A DNA stretch of 64,000 nt. It comes from Sphaerisporangium sp040685555. Lineage in GTDB: Bacteria; Actinomycetota; Actinomycetes; Streptosporangiales; Streptosporangiaceae. The notes beneath the pieces are model-generated. The model was not told the DNA's origin, searched no databases, and was given only the letters and a program-made list of their open reading frames with translations. A program made the position numbers and the translations under genes. Below are positions 1 to 8,329 of this stretch, one piece after another. How positions within the stretch are numbered: position 1 is the first letter of the stretch; each line of letters starts with the position of its first letter. The DNA lies in NCBI RefSeq assembly GCF_040685555.1, contig NZ_JBFBIK010000004.1:62001-126000 (forward strand). Reading direction: 5' to 3'.

Positions 1-500
1 CCGAGCGCGCCGGGGTGGCCCTCGGCACGCTCTACCGCTACTTCCCCTCCAAGATGGATCTGGTCGTCGCCGTCGTCGGCGAGGAGCTCGACCTGCTCGA
101 AAGCAGCATCGAGCGCCGGCCGCCGAGCGCGGCCTCCCCGGCGGGCCGGGCCGTCGACGTGCTCATGCGGGCGACCCGCGGCCTCATGCGCGAGCCCGAG
201 CTGGCCGACGCGCTGATCCGTTCGCTGATCATGGCCGAGGTCGACACCCCCTTCGGCGACCGCATGGCCGGCCTGCTCCTGCGCGTCTCGGGCGACGGCC
301 TCACCGCGCAGTCGGCCACCGAGGAGGAGTTCGCCCTGGCGGGCTCGCTGGCGAGCATCTGGGTGCACGAGCTTCTCGAGATGCTCCGAGGCCGGCGCAC
401 CTACGAGCAGATCCAGCGCCGCATCGAGATCGCCGCCGGGCGCCTGCTCAGCGACTTCGGCGTCCGACCCCCGGCGCCCGGGGCTTCCACCTCAAAATAG
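1..500 (+). CDS. TetR-family repressor, KstR-like (5' end outside window)
   Basis: This is the C-terminal part of a TetR/AcrR DNA-binding repressor. The reading frame is open from the left edge (codons from base 3) and stops at 498-500. The first visible residues, GVALGTLYRYFPSKMDL, are the end of the TetR helix-turn-helix. The ligand-binding region that follows (EPELADALIRSLIMAE, then SLASIWVHELLEMLRGR) resembles mycobacterial KstR, the steroid-CoA-responsive repressor of cholesterol catabolism. A perfect KstR-type box overlaps the stop codon and a FadA5-like thiolase follows, which supports that role. The match is from memory, so a paralogous TetR repressor of acyl-CoA metabolism remains possible. 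Confidence 0.8.
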   Translation, partial: ERAGVALGTLYRYFPSKMDLVVAVVGEELDLLESSIERRPPSAASPAGRAVDVLMRATRGLMREPELADALIRSLIMAEVDTPFGDRMAGLLLRVSGDGLTAQSATEEEFALAGSLASIWVHELLEMLRGRRTYEQIQRRIEIAAGRLLSDFGVRPPAPGASTSK

Positions 501-511
501 AACCCGTTACA
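498..511 (+). promoter_or_regulatory. KstR-type operator upstream of fadA5
   Basis: TAGAACCCGTTACA matches the published mycobacterial KstR consensus TnnAACnnGTTnnA at every fixed position. It overlaps the stop codon of the KstR-like gene and lies about 40 bases before the thiolase start. A second inverted repeat, GAAC-aac-GTTC, follows at 522-532 with one extra base of spacing. Binding by the adjacent repressor is inferred. Confidence 0.7.
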
Positions 512-551
512 GTCTCGGCTAGAACAACGTTCGGACGTTGAGGAGGCCCGC

Positions 552-1712
552 ATGGGCACGCCGGTGATCGTCGAGGCCGTACGCACCCCGATCGGCAAGC
601 GCAACGGCTGGCTGGCGGGGCTCAAACCCCAGGCCCTGCTGGCGACGGCCATGAGGGGCGTGGTCGACAAGTCCGGCGTCGACCCCTCCACCATCGGCCA
701 GGCGTTCGCCGGGTGCGTGACCCAGGCAGGCGAGCAGGGCGGGCACATCGGCCGCTACGCCTGGCTCTACGCCGGCCTGCCGTACCAGACGGGCGTGACC
801 ACGGTCGACGCCCAGTGCGGGTCGTCCCAGCAGGCCGTCCACCTGGTCGCGGCGCTCATCCAGGCGGGCGTCATCGACGCCGGCGTCGCCTGCGGCGTCG
901 AGGCCATGAGCCGCCAGCCGCTCGGCAGCAACGTGCTCCCCGCCAAGCCCCGGCCCGAAGACTGGTCCATCGACATGCCCGACCAGTTCACCGCCGCGGA
1001 GCGCATCGCCAGGCGGCGCGGGCTCACGCGCGAGCGGCTCGACGCGTTCGGCGCCAGATCACAGCAGCGCGCCGCCAAGGCGTGGGCCGACGGCCGGTTC
1101 GAGCGCGAGATCATCCCGGTCACCGCCCCCGTGCTGGGCGAGGACGGGCAGGCGACCGGCGAGAGCCGCACGGTCTCCAGGGACCAGGGCCTGCGCGACA
1201 CCACGGCCGAGGGGCTCGCCAGGTTGAAGCCGGTGCTCGGCGAGAACGCGTTACACACGGCGGGCACGTCGTCCCAGATCTCCGACGGCGCGGCGGCCGT
1301 GCTGCTGATGAGCGAGGAGGCCGCCGCGAGGCAGGGCCTGCGCCCGCGCGCCCGCATCCTGGCCCAGGCGCTGGTCGGCGCCGAGCCGTACTACCACCTG
1401 GACGGCCCGGTGGACGCCACCGCCAAGGTGCTGGCCATGTCGGGCATGAAGGTGGCCGACATCGACAGGTTCGAGGTGAACGAGGCGTTCGCCGCCGTCG
1501 TGCTGTCCTGGGCAACCGTCCACCAGCCGGACATGGACGCCGTCAACGTGAGCGGCGGGGCCATCGCGCTCGGCCACCCAGTGGGCGCCACAGGCTCACG
1601 CCTGATCACCACGGCCCTCCACGAGCTGGAGAGATCCGACTCCTCGACCGCCCTGGTCTCGATGTGCGCCGGAGGCGCCCTCGCCACCGCCACCGTTCTC
1701 GAGCGCGTGTGA
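552..1712 (+). CDS. fadA5: Acetyl-CoA acetyltransferase, FadA5-like steroid thiolase
   Basis: A 386-residue degradative thiolase. It is expected to cleave 3-ketoacyl-CoA side chains, releasing acetyl- or propionyl-CoA, during cholesterol or other sterol side-chain breakdown in the cytosol. The nucleophile Cys89 sits in DAQCGSSQQ, His342 in GGAIALGHPVGATGS and the second catalytic Cys372 in MCAGGALATA. Long stretches such as VGAEPYYHLDGPV and GTSSQISDGAAAV match M. tuberculosis FadA5 (391 residues) as remembered. The ATG at 552 has AGGAGG at 541-546. The stop overlaps the next start by four bases (GTGA). The KstR-type box at 498 suggests induction by steroid intermediates. Confidence 0.88.
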   Translation: MGTPVIVEAVRTPIGKRNGWLAGLKPQALLATAMRGVVDKSGVDPSTIGQAFAGCVTQAGEQGGHIGRYAWLYAGLPYQTGVTTVDAQCGSSQQAVHLVAALIQAGVIDAGVACGVEAMSRQPLGSNVLPAKPRPEDWSIDMPDQFTAAERIARRRGLTRERLDAFGARSQQRAAKAWADGRFEREIIPVTAPVLGEDGQATGESRTVSRDQGLRDTTAEGLARLKPVLGENALHTAGTSSQISDGAAAVLLMSEEAAARQGLRPRARILAQALVGAEPYYHLDGPVDATAKVLAMSGMKVADIDRFEVNEAFAAVVLSWATVHQPDMDAVNVSGGAIALGHPVGATGSRLITTALHELERSDSSTALVSMCAGGALATATVLERV

Positions 1713-2740
1713 AGACGCGCCGCAGGCCGTACAGCGCGCAGCGGCCCGCCGATCTCGGCGGCGGGGTGTGGAGCGTCCCGGTGCCGATCCCCGGCAACCC
1801 CCTCGGGTACACGCTCGTGTACGCCGTCGAGTCCCCCTCAGGGCCGGTGCTCGTCGACGCGGGGTGGAACCACGAGGACGCCTGGCTGGCGCTTCGAGAC
1901 GGGCTCGCCACCCTGGGCATCGACGTCCGTACGGTGCGCGGGGTGGTCGTCACCCACCACCATCCCGACCACGCGGGGCTCGCCGGGCGGGTGCGCGAGG
2001 AGTCCGGCGGCTGGATCGCCATGCACGAGGCGGACGCCGCGCTCGTGCGGCTGATCCACGAGCTGGCCGAGGGCTCCCACCGGAACTTCCAGGCCGACAT
2101 GATGCGCCGGGCGGGCGCGGGGTCCGACGCGGACGCGGTCGCGTTGTCCGGCCGTCCCGATCCGCCCGCCGTGCCCGACCTGGAGCTCAGGGATGGGGAC
2201 CTGATCGACGTGCCGGGCCGCAGGCTCCGCACGGTCTGGACGCCTGGGCACACGCCCGGGCATGTCTGCCTGTACCTGGAGGACGCCGACCGGCTCTTCA
2301 CCGGGGACCACGTCCTGCCCGGCATCACCCCTCATATCGGGATTTATCCGTACGACCGGACCGACGTCGACCCGCTGGGCGACTTCCTGTCCTCCCTGGA
2401 GCGCGTGACCGGCCTCGGGAGCGTCGAGGCCCTTCCCGCCCACGAGTGGACGTTCCCCGACGTCGCCACGCGCGCGGCCGAGATCCGCGCCCACCACGAG
2501 GACAAGCTCATACAGCTGCGCGACCTGCTGGCCGGGCTCTCCCCGGTCTCGCCGACCATCTGGGACGTCGCCGAGCGGATGACCTGGAACCGCCCGTGGG
2601 CCGACCTGGCGCCGATGCAGCGCGGGATGGCGGCGGGCGAGGCGGCGGCCCATCTGCGGACGCTCGAGGCCCGCGGGGTGATCCGCCGCGAGCCTGGTGC
2701 TCCCGGTGATCCCGTTCGGTTCACAGCCACGACACACTGA
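1709..2740 (+). CDS. MBL-fold metallo-hydrolase (paralog of 55872-56984)
   Basis: A 343-residue metallo-beta-lactamase-fold hydrolase. The dinuclear metal motif HHHPDH is at residues 83-88, with later metal ligands in TPGHTPGHVCLYL and LFTGDHVLPG. The start is GTG at 1709, which overlaps the thiolase stop by four bases, so the two genes are translationally coupled. The open frame continues far upstream, but only as an antiparallel shadow of the thiolase. The N-terminus (WSVPVPIPGNPLGYTLVYA) and the C-terminal helical part closely resemble the protein at 55872-56984. Coupling to a steroid thiolase suggests a thioesterase- or lactonase-like step, but the substrate cannot be read from sequence. 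Confidence 0.85.
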   Translation: MKTRRRPYSAQRPADLGGGVWSVPVPIPGNPLGYTLVYAVESPSGPVLVDAGWNHEDAWLALRDGLATLGIDVRTVRGVVVTHHHPDHAGLAGRVREESGGWIAMHEADAALVRLIHELAEGSHRNFQADMMRRAGAGSDADAVALSGRPDPPAVPDLELRDGDLIDVPGRRLRTVWTPGHTPGHVCLYLEDADRLFTGDHVLPGITPHIGIYPYDRTDVDPLGDFLSSLERVTGLGSVEALPAHEWTFPDVATRAAEIRAHHEDKLIQLRDLLAGLSPVSPTIWDVAERMTWNRPWADLAPMQRGMAAGEAAAHLRTLEARGVIRREPGAPGDPVRFTATTH

Positions 2741-2753
2741 CGGCATACACTCC

Positions 2754-2770
2754 TAGACATCCGATGTATT
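2754..2770. promoter_or_regulatory. Candidate operator of the FCD regulator
   Basis: This region contains a perfect inverted repeat, ACATC-c-GATGT, at 2757-2767, just upstream of the GntR/FCD gene. The wider sequence (16 of 18 positions) recurs in inverted orientation at 21157-21174 before the fucose operon. The natural reading is autoregulation plus control of that operon. Confidence 0.6.
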
Positions 2771-2804
2771 GGCTTGAACGCGCGACTACAGGGGTGGTGA
2801 CTCC

Positions 2805-3476
2805 GTGGCGGTCACGGACGCGGCGATCGACAAGATCAAGGGGATGATCGTCTCCGGCGAGCTGGCCCCCGGTGCGAGGCTGCCCAAGGAGGCCGACCTC
2901 GCCGAGCGACTCGGTCTATCCCGCAACTCGCTCCGTGAGGCCGTCCGTGCGCTCGCGCTCATCAACGTGCTCGACGTGCGCCAGGGCGACGGCACGTACG
3001 TCACGAGCCTTGAGCCGCGGCTGCTCCTCGACGCCCTCTCGTTCGTGGTCGACTTCCATCGCGACGACACCGTGCTGGAGTTCTTCCAGGTCCGCCGCAT
3101 CCTGGAGCCCTCGGCGACGGCGATGGCCGCCGCCAACATGAGCGCGGAGGACATCGAGGAGCTGCGCACCATCCTCGAAGCCCTGCCCGAGGAGCCCAAC
3201 ATCGAGCAGCTCGTGGCCAATGATCTGGACTTCCACCAGGCCATCGCCAAGGGCTCGGGCAACACCGTGCTGTGCTCGCTGATCGAGAGCCTTTCCGGCC
3301 CCACCACCCGGGCGCGCATCTGGCGGGGCCTCACGCAGGAGGGGGCCACCGTGAAGACCCAGGAGCAGCACACGGCGATCTACGAGGCCATCGCCAGCCA
3401 CCAGCCCGACATCGCCCGCGCCTGGGCCACGGTGCACGTCGCAGGCGTCGAAGAATGGCTCCGCCGAGCCCTCTGA
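2805..3476 (+). CDS. GntR-family regulator with FCD domain, probable sugar-acid regulator
   Basis: A 223-residue transcriptional repressor of the FadR/FCD subfamily. An N-terminal winged helix (about 8-70; LPKEADLAERLGLSRNSLRE is the recognition unit) is followed by an all-helical FCD ligand-binding domain (about 90-215). Candidate metal or ligand positions are in NDLDFHQAIA and EQHTAIYEAI. The GTG start at 2805 follows a G-rich ribosome binding site at 2791-2800. Many FCD regulators sense sugar acids, and an operator-like repeat before this gene is repeated before the L-fucose operon at 21145, so an L-fuconate-type effector is inferred. It is not obviously co-transcribed with its neighbours. 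Confidence 0.85.
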   Translation: MAVTDAAIDKIKGMIVSGELAPGARLPKEADLAERLGLSRNSLREAVRALALINVLDVRQGDGTYVTSLEPRLLLDALSFVVDFHRDDTVLEFFQVRRILEPSATAMAAANMSAEDIEELRTILEALPEEPNIEQLVANDLDFHQAIAKGSGNTVLCSLIESLSGPTTRARIWRGLTQEGATVKTQEQHTAIYEAIASHQPDIARAWATVHVAGVEEWLRRAL

Positions 3477-3725
3477 CCCACGTCACCGCCCTCGCCAGTG
3501 TGCCGCGCGCCGGTATTGAGTAAGGAGCCCGAACACGTGAGCCGAGACCACCCGCGACCTGGATGTGGCCCCGGAAAGAGGTCCTCATCCAGAGGGAGCG
3601 CATCGCAGAACTGACGGGCCAGATCCGCGACTTCTCACTGGATGGAATCGGCTCCGTTAGAGAGATCGCCTAGAGGAAAATGCCCGCTTGTTAGATCCAG
3701 TCCGCAGGACCGCATCGGCACGGAG
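3477..3725. other. Intergenic segment with a short orphan reading frame
   Basis: No confident gene. A 36-codon frame at 3563-3673 (plus strand) reads WPRKEVLIQRERIAELTGQI and onward. It looks like a protein fragment, not random sequence, and is faintly like small proteins that accompany tyrosine recombinases. It has no clear ribosome binding site. It may be the debris of a mobile element next to the ATPase/protease pair. Confidence 0.25.
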
Positions 3726-5627
3726 TTATGTAGCAATTGCGACGGGTATGCCGATCTTCGCAGTGATCGGCAGGTAGATGTCGGTCGGAACCTCGCTAGT
3801 CAGCGAAACCAGAAGTGCGTAGCGAACCGGCAGGTGGGCGCGGTCTTTCCGTCGGTAGTCCTTCCACCACCCGCCCACCGGGACCACCGCGATGGCGCCG
3901 CCCTCGGCCAACTCAGCAGCCGAGCCCTCCCAGATGTCCGCGTGCAGTGAACCCTTGTGCCGGTGGGCAGGCCCGACACACCAGCGGCCATCGGGCACGG
4001 ACGGCGCTGGTGCGTGGTTCTCCTCTTCCTGTTGCGCCTCACGACCGACGCGAGCCTTGAACTCTTGGATGGTTTCGGTGGGGCGTTTGACGTCGAAGCG
4101 GAGCTGGTGTGACGGATAGCGATAACGCACGTCCCAACCTCTACTCGAAGGGTTGGGCTCGACGAAGTACGACAAGGTGATCCGCATCCGCACGGTCGCG
4201 TCATGCAGATCAAGCAACTGCTCGCGGGGCCACGGAAGCTCGTGGAGCCGGAGCGCTCTCATCTTGACTCCGGACTTCTCACGCTGGAAGGGCTGGAACT
4301 CGTCCTGGATGATCAGCGTTACATCGCTCGACGCGCTGGTAAGCAGCCGGTCCTCGGTGGGTACTCCCCAACCGTAACGGCGCAGGAGCGCTGCCCTCTG
4401 CCCCTTCGTTACCCCCCTGGCCAAGATCCGCTGCCGCATCGCGGGAGTCCAGTGGGCGGCATGCACAAGCAGTCCTCGGGTGGTCTCCGGCCACAGGCCC
4501 GGGTATCGGGCCATCACCAGGGCGGCCAGCCGGGCAGCCTGCGCGGTGGCGGCGCTGGTGGCATTGGCCGTGGTGAGACCTCCCTGATACGACGTTGTGA
4601 GCAAGCTCACCACGTCGTGACTTCCCTGCTCGACGCGCACCGGGTCAGTGAGAAGGTTGCCTCCTTCTAGCACGATGTCAGGTTTGACCGGCCAAGGGCC
4701 GTCGAAGAGAACCGACGTGCGGCTGTGCGGGGAAAGCTCTCCGGGCGGTGCCACCGGCTCCCAATTATGAAAGCTTCCATTCTGCGGCACGTCAGTGAGG
4801 TTGGTAACAGCGCCAACGGTTAGCACGTTCCACGCCTGGCCCGGGTTCTCGACCCGCTGACCGTCGCAGAACTCGAGGTAGTCAGGCAGACCAGTTGGCG
4901 CATGGAGGGCATAAGCCGCGTTGCCTGCCGAGACCACGAAGAGACGCCGGGCAGCGGCCTCAGGTTCGCCCAGCAGCGTGATACCTGTCGGGCTTGATGA
5001 AATGTCAGTCCCGAAAGAAATCGCGTCGAGCGCGGCTGACCAGGACGACGGTTGCCCCCCCGATGCCCCGTTCGTCGCGGTGACCGGCATGGAGAATACC
5101 CTTTGCCGAGCAGGAGCCTCGATCTCGACACGGGCAGCCGCATCCGCCGTTACGGCGCCGTACAACTCGGGAGCCGTGGTGGATCCCGGTCTTGAAGGGT
5201 CCACGTATTTCACCGACTCAAGGCGGTGCGAAAGCCGTACCAGGCCGTTCCCGGCGAGGACACCGCGTAGGTCACCGTAGAGAGCAAGACCAGCCATGCT
5301 GGTGCCGTGCCCATGTTCGTCGGCCGAGGTGGTTCCGGGGAGCACGCTGTGCATGCCGTCCACCGACTCGCGCAGCAACCGGTGCGCGGACGCGACGCCG
5401 GTGTCGAGCTGCGTAATGGCCGGCGAGCGCGGACGGGCGGGCTCGATGCGCTCGATCAGATGATCGATCAGTTCCCGCTGTGTGTCCAGGTCGACACCGA
5501 AGACCTCATCGACCCGTAATGGCCGATGAACCTCTGCGACTACGCAGTTCGTGGCGAGCAGAGCGCCAAGCTGATCGATGGTGCCATGCACCATCGCGAT
5601 GGTCATCCCAGGAGATCCGCCGTTCAT
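3726..5627 (-). CDS. Subtilisin-like serine protease (S8), partner of AAA ATPase
   Basis: Up to 633 residues from the ATG at 5627. All parts of a subtilase site are present: Asp75 (ITQLDTGV), His107 (EHGHGTSMAG), the oxyanion Asn236 (VVSAGN) and Ser358 (ATSAATAQAA). There is no signal peptide, so an intracellular protease is likely. The beta-rich C-terminal part (about 430-630) is of unknown function. Related AAA-linked subtilases, as remembered, carry roughly 200 further residues before the catalytic Asp, so this one seems N-terminally short. The start is uncertain: ATGs at 5627, 5606 and 5594 all lie inside the ATPase gene. 5606 has GGCGGA upstream and an ATGA context. Confidence 0.8.
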   Translation of the reverse strand: MNGGSPGMTIAMVHGTIDQLGALLATNCVVAEVHRPLRVDEVFGVDLDTQRELIDHLIERIEPARPRSPAITQLDTGVASAHRLLRESVDGMHSVLPGTTSADEHGHGTSMAGLALYGDLRGVLAGNGLVRLSHRLESVKYVDPSRPGSTTAPELYGAVTADAAARVEIEAPARQRVFSMPVTATNGASGGQPSSWSAALDAISFGTDISSSPTGITLLGEPEAAARRLFVVSAGNAAYALHAPTGLPDYLEFCDGQRVENPGQAWNVLTVGAVTNLTDVPQNGSFHNWEPVAPPGELSPHSRTSVLFDGPWPVKPDIVLEGGNLLTDPVRVEQGSHDVVSLLTTSYQGGLTTANATSAATAQAARLAALVMARYPGLWPETTRGLLVHAAHWTPAMRQRILARGVTKGQRAALLRRYGWGVPTEDRLLTSASSDVTLIIQDEFQPFQREKSGVKMRALRLHELPWPREQLLDLHDATVRMRITLSYFVEPNPSSRGWDVRYRYPSHQLRFDVKRPTETIQEFKARVGREAQQEEENHAPAPSVPDGRWCVGPAHRHKGSLHADIWEGSAAELAEGGAIAVVPVGGWWKDYRRKDRAHLPVRYALLVSLTSEVPTDIYLPITAKIGIPVAIAT

Positions 5628-6576
5628 CCAGAGCCGCGATCACGCTTCGAGTGTCGAGAGCATCGTTGTCCTGGAGGATCGCTTGCTTGGCAGCGCCCTC
5701 GGCAGCCCGGACGAGCTCAGCCTGGCTCAGCCCCTCCGCTTGGCCGGCGACCTCATCCCAGTCCACCGCACTCGTGTCCACGGCCACGAGCCGACGCTGG
5801 AAGACCTCCAGTGATTGCCTTCGACTAGGGAGATCGTAGCTAATGGCCAAGTCAAACCGACGGAAAAGCGCGCGGTCGAGCAGGCCTGGATGGTTGGTGA
5901 CGGCGACGACGAGACTTTCCGGCATGGTCTCGTCCAGGAACAGCAGGAAAGTGTTGAGAATTCGCCGAGCTTCACCGACATCGTTGCCCGCCCCACGCTC
6001 GGCACCCAGCGCGTCGAACTCATCGAACAAGTAGACCGCCCGAGTCTTTTTCGTGGCGTCAAAAATCACTCGGAGCTTGGCGGACGTCTCACCCATGAAC
6101 CGGCTGATCAATGCGTCGAGTCGGATCGTGAACAGCGGCAAGCTCAACTCTTTGGCCAAGGCCGATGCCGTCATGCTCTTGCCCGTGCCCGGTGGGCCGA
6201 CGAGAAGAAGCCGGTGAATTGGTGAGAACCCGTGATGGGCGAGCCGCTCCCGCTGGCGCTGCTCATGCAGCACTCGCACCAGTTTCGCTCGCACGCCCTC
6301 GGCCAGCGTCATGTCAGACAATCCAACGGTGGGGTAGCCGGCGGTGACGAGGTCCGCGAGCTCGCCGCGTGGCTGGACCACTGGCGTTGGGGCAACCCGA
6401 GGGGCCGGCTCGTCCTTGAGCCCGTCCACAAGGTCTCGCAACTCACCCGCGAGCCGAGTGTGGCCCTGTCTCGCCGCTTTTGCCGCCATCTGCAGGGCAA
6501 TAGAATAGAAGGTATCCTCGTCGCCCGCCGCGTGCGCTCTGACGAGGGCCTTCACGTGGTCTGCCGAGGCGGCCAT
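5506..6576 (-). CDS. AAA ATPase paired with the subtilase
   Basis: A 356-residue AAA-family ATPase. The N-terminal helical part (about 1-90) is followed by an AAA core with Walker A GPPGTGKS (about 127-134), Walker B VYLFDEFDAL (about 181-190) and an arginine-finger-like LFRRFD. I start it at the ATG at 6576, which has GGAGAG seven bases upstream; an in-frame GTG lies at 6591. The C-terminus after AALDERR (about 30 residues, rich in R, W and H) looks like out-of-frame reading and overlaps the protease gene by about 120 bases. That overlap is unusually long and hints at an ancestral deletion joining the two genes. It likely remodels or activates the adjacent protease, possibly in defence; this is inferred. 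Confidence 0.85.
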   Translation of the reverse strand: MAASADHVKALVRAHAAGDEDTFYSIALQMAAKAARQGHTRLAGELRDLVDGLKDEPAPRVAPTPVVQPRGELADLVTAGYPTVGLSDMTLAEGVRAKLVRVLHEQRQRERLAHHGFSPIHRLLLVGPPGTGKSMTASALAKELSLPLFTIRLDALISRFMGETSAKLRVIFDATKKTRAVYLFDEFDALGAERGAGNDVGEARRILNTFLLFLDETMPESLVVAVTNHPGLLDRALFRRFDLAISYDLPSRRQSLEVFQRRLVAVDTSAVDWDEVAGQAEGLSQAELVRAAEGAAKQAILQDNDALDTRSVIAALDERRISWDDHRDGAWHHRSAWRSARHELRSRRGSSAITGR

Positions 6577-6715
6577 GTCTACACTCTCCACCCGGTTGCG
6601 TGTCGTCCGACTCTACCGACTCACCAGCACGAACAACCCGGCCTTGAACGAGAACGACGTTTCGCTATACAGATCATCATTCCCCTGAGCCACAGGCCCA
6701 AGCAGCCCACACCGG

Positions 6716-6913
6716 ATTCGCCTCCTCCGACCCGTCACGCTGGAGGCCGGCGACGACGCTCGCCAGCACATCGTGCACCTGAGCACGAAGACGCGTTCCC
6801 TGCTTCCCGCCATCCAGGCCGAATGGGCCGCGAGCTGACGCTCGACGATCCCGCCCACGCCCCCGTTCCGCGAGGCGCTGGCCGGGCCGTCCCATCCTGC
6901 GGCCCCCGCCTGA
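6716..6913 (+). pseudogene. Remnant of a MarR-like regulator C-terminus
   Basis: The plus-strand frame ending at the TGA at 6836-6838 reads DARQHIVHLSTKTRSLLPAI, then QAEWAAS. This resembles the wing and last helix of MarR-type regulators. After a frame change the text FREALAGPSHPAAPA runs to the stop at 6911-6913. There is no HTH upstream and no start. It is probably a decayed regulator that once stood before the MFS exporter. The rest of 6577-6969 shows nothing else. Confidence 0.4.
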
Positions 6914-6969
6914 GCGCCCGTACCGACACCCCCGGGGTACTGACACCCCCCTGCGCGAAAGAGAAGGAC

Positions 6970-8244
6970 ATGGCCGAGCGACGCTTCCTCATGGACATCC
7001 GGCCCCTGAAGGAGTCACCCGCTTTCCGGCGGCTCTGGGCGGGGTCGACGCTGTCGGCGGTCGGCGGTCAGATGACGAGCTTCGCGGTCGTCGTGCAGGT
7101 GTACGTCCTCACCGGCTCCGCGATCGCGGTCGGCGCGGTCGGCCTCGCCTCGGCCCTCCCGGCGATCGTGTTCGGCCTCGCCGGCGGCTCGCTCATCGAC
7201 GCCGTCGACCGGCGCAAGCTCGTGCTGGTGACCAGCGGCTGCCTGACCGGGGTGTCGGCCGTGCTCGCGGTGCAGGCGTTCATGGGCCTCGACCAGTTGT
7301 GGCTGCTGTACTGCCTGGTCGCGGTGCAGTCCGTGCTCAGCGCCGTCAACGGTCCCGCGCGGAGCACCTTCCTGCCGCGGCTGCTCACGGCCGAACGGGT
7401 TCCCGCCGGAGCGGCGCTCAACATGTTCACCTTCCACTTCAGCGCGACGATCGGCCCCGCTCTGGCCGGGGTGACGGCCGCCGCCGGAGGGCTCCGGCTG
7501 TGCTACCTCGTCGACGCGCTCAGCTTCGCCGCGGCGCTGTACGGGATCGCCCGGCTGCCGGCGATGCCGCCCGAAGGCGGCGGCACGCGGCCCAGCCTGC
7601 GAGCGGTCGGCGAGGGCCTGCGGTTCATCGGCCGCAACCGGATCCTCGGCGGGGCGTTCCTCGCGGACATGAACGCCACGATCCTCGGCATGCCCTTCGC
7701 GCTCTTTCCCCTGATCAACGCCGAACGCTTCGGCGGTACGACCCAGACGCTCGGCCTGCTCACCTCGGCGGTCGCGGTCGGCGGCATCCTCGGCACGGCG
7801 CTGTCCGGATGGGTCGGCCGGGTGTCCCGGCAGGGACTCGCCATCCTGGTCGCCGGAGTCGTCTGGGGCGCCGGTCTCGCCGGCTTCGGCCTGGCCCAAA
7901 ACCTGTGGCTCGCTCTCACCCTGCTCGCCGTCGCCGGCGCAGCCGACGTGCTCAGCGTGGTGTTCCGCACGACCATCGTCCAGGTCGCCACGCCCGACCG
8001 CTATCGCGGGAGGGTCAGCGCGGCCAACTACGTCGTCGGCGTGGGCTGCCCGGAGCTCGGGAACTTCCGCGCCGGCGCGGTCGGCTCGCTGGTGTCACCC
8101 ACCTTCAGCGCCGTGACCGGCGGCCTGACCACCATCGCGGGCGCCGCCCTGATTGGGCTGGCCCTGCCCGCCTTCACCCGCTACCGCGCCGGGTCCGGCT
8201 CCGAACCCGAGGAGACGAACGTTCCGCAGCGGCATCCGGCCTGA
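6970..8244 (+). CDS. MFS transporter (EntS/MFS_3-like exporter)
   Basis: A 424-residue, roughly 12-helix major facilitator of the drug/siderophore exporter type. The N-terminal FRRLWAGSTLSAVGGQMTSF and the loop GGSLIDAVDRRKLVL after helix 2 are typical. The central loop RYRGRVSAANYVVG and two pseudo-symmetric halves are visible. The ATG at 6970 follows GAGAAGGAC; an alternative ATG is at 6991. The reading frame is open much further upstream, but only through the ATPase shadow and a MarR-like remnant. Export of a small molecule is likely; the substrate is unknown. Confidence 0.8.
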   Translation: MAERRFLMDIRPLKESPAFRRLWAGSTLSAVGGQMTSFAVVVQVYVLTGSAIAVGAVGLASALPAIVFGLAGGSLIDAVDRRKLVLVTSGCLTGVSAVLAVQAFMGLDQLWLLYCLVAVQSVLSAVNGPARSTFLPRLLTAERVPAGAALNMFTFHFSATIGPALAGVTAAAGGLRLCYLVDALSFAAALYGIARLPAMPPEGGGTRPSLRAVGEGLRFIGRNRILGGAFLADMNATILGMPFALFPLINAERFGGTTQTLGLLTSAVAVGGILGTALSGWVGRVSRQGLAILVAGVVWGAGLAGFGLAQNLWLALTLLAVAGAADVLSVVFRTTIVQVATPDRYRGRVSAANYVVGVGCPELGNFRAGAVGSLVSPTFSAVTGGLTTIAGAALIGLALPAFTRYRAGSGSEPEETNVPQRHPA

Positions 8245-8329
8245 GCCGCCCGTGAGCACCAAGCCTCGTCGCGCCGTGGATTCCCGCCCATCGCGCGATC
8301 AGGAGTGCTGAATCTGGTAGGGATGGCAC

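Noticed and set aside
521..532. Second KstR box at GAACAACGTTC
   Set aside because: The half-sites are three bases apart, not two, so it does not match the consensus; kept only as a neighbouring inverted repeat.
713..1708. N-terminal extension of the MBL hydrolase to 713
   Set aside because: It would overlap the whole thiolase gene in another frame; the GTG at 1709 with a four-base overlap is far more likely.
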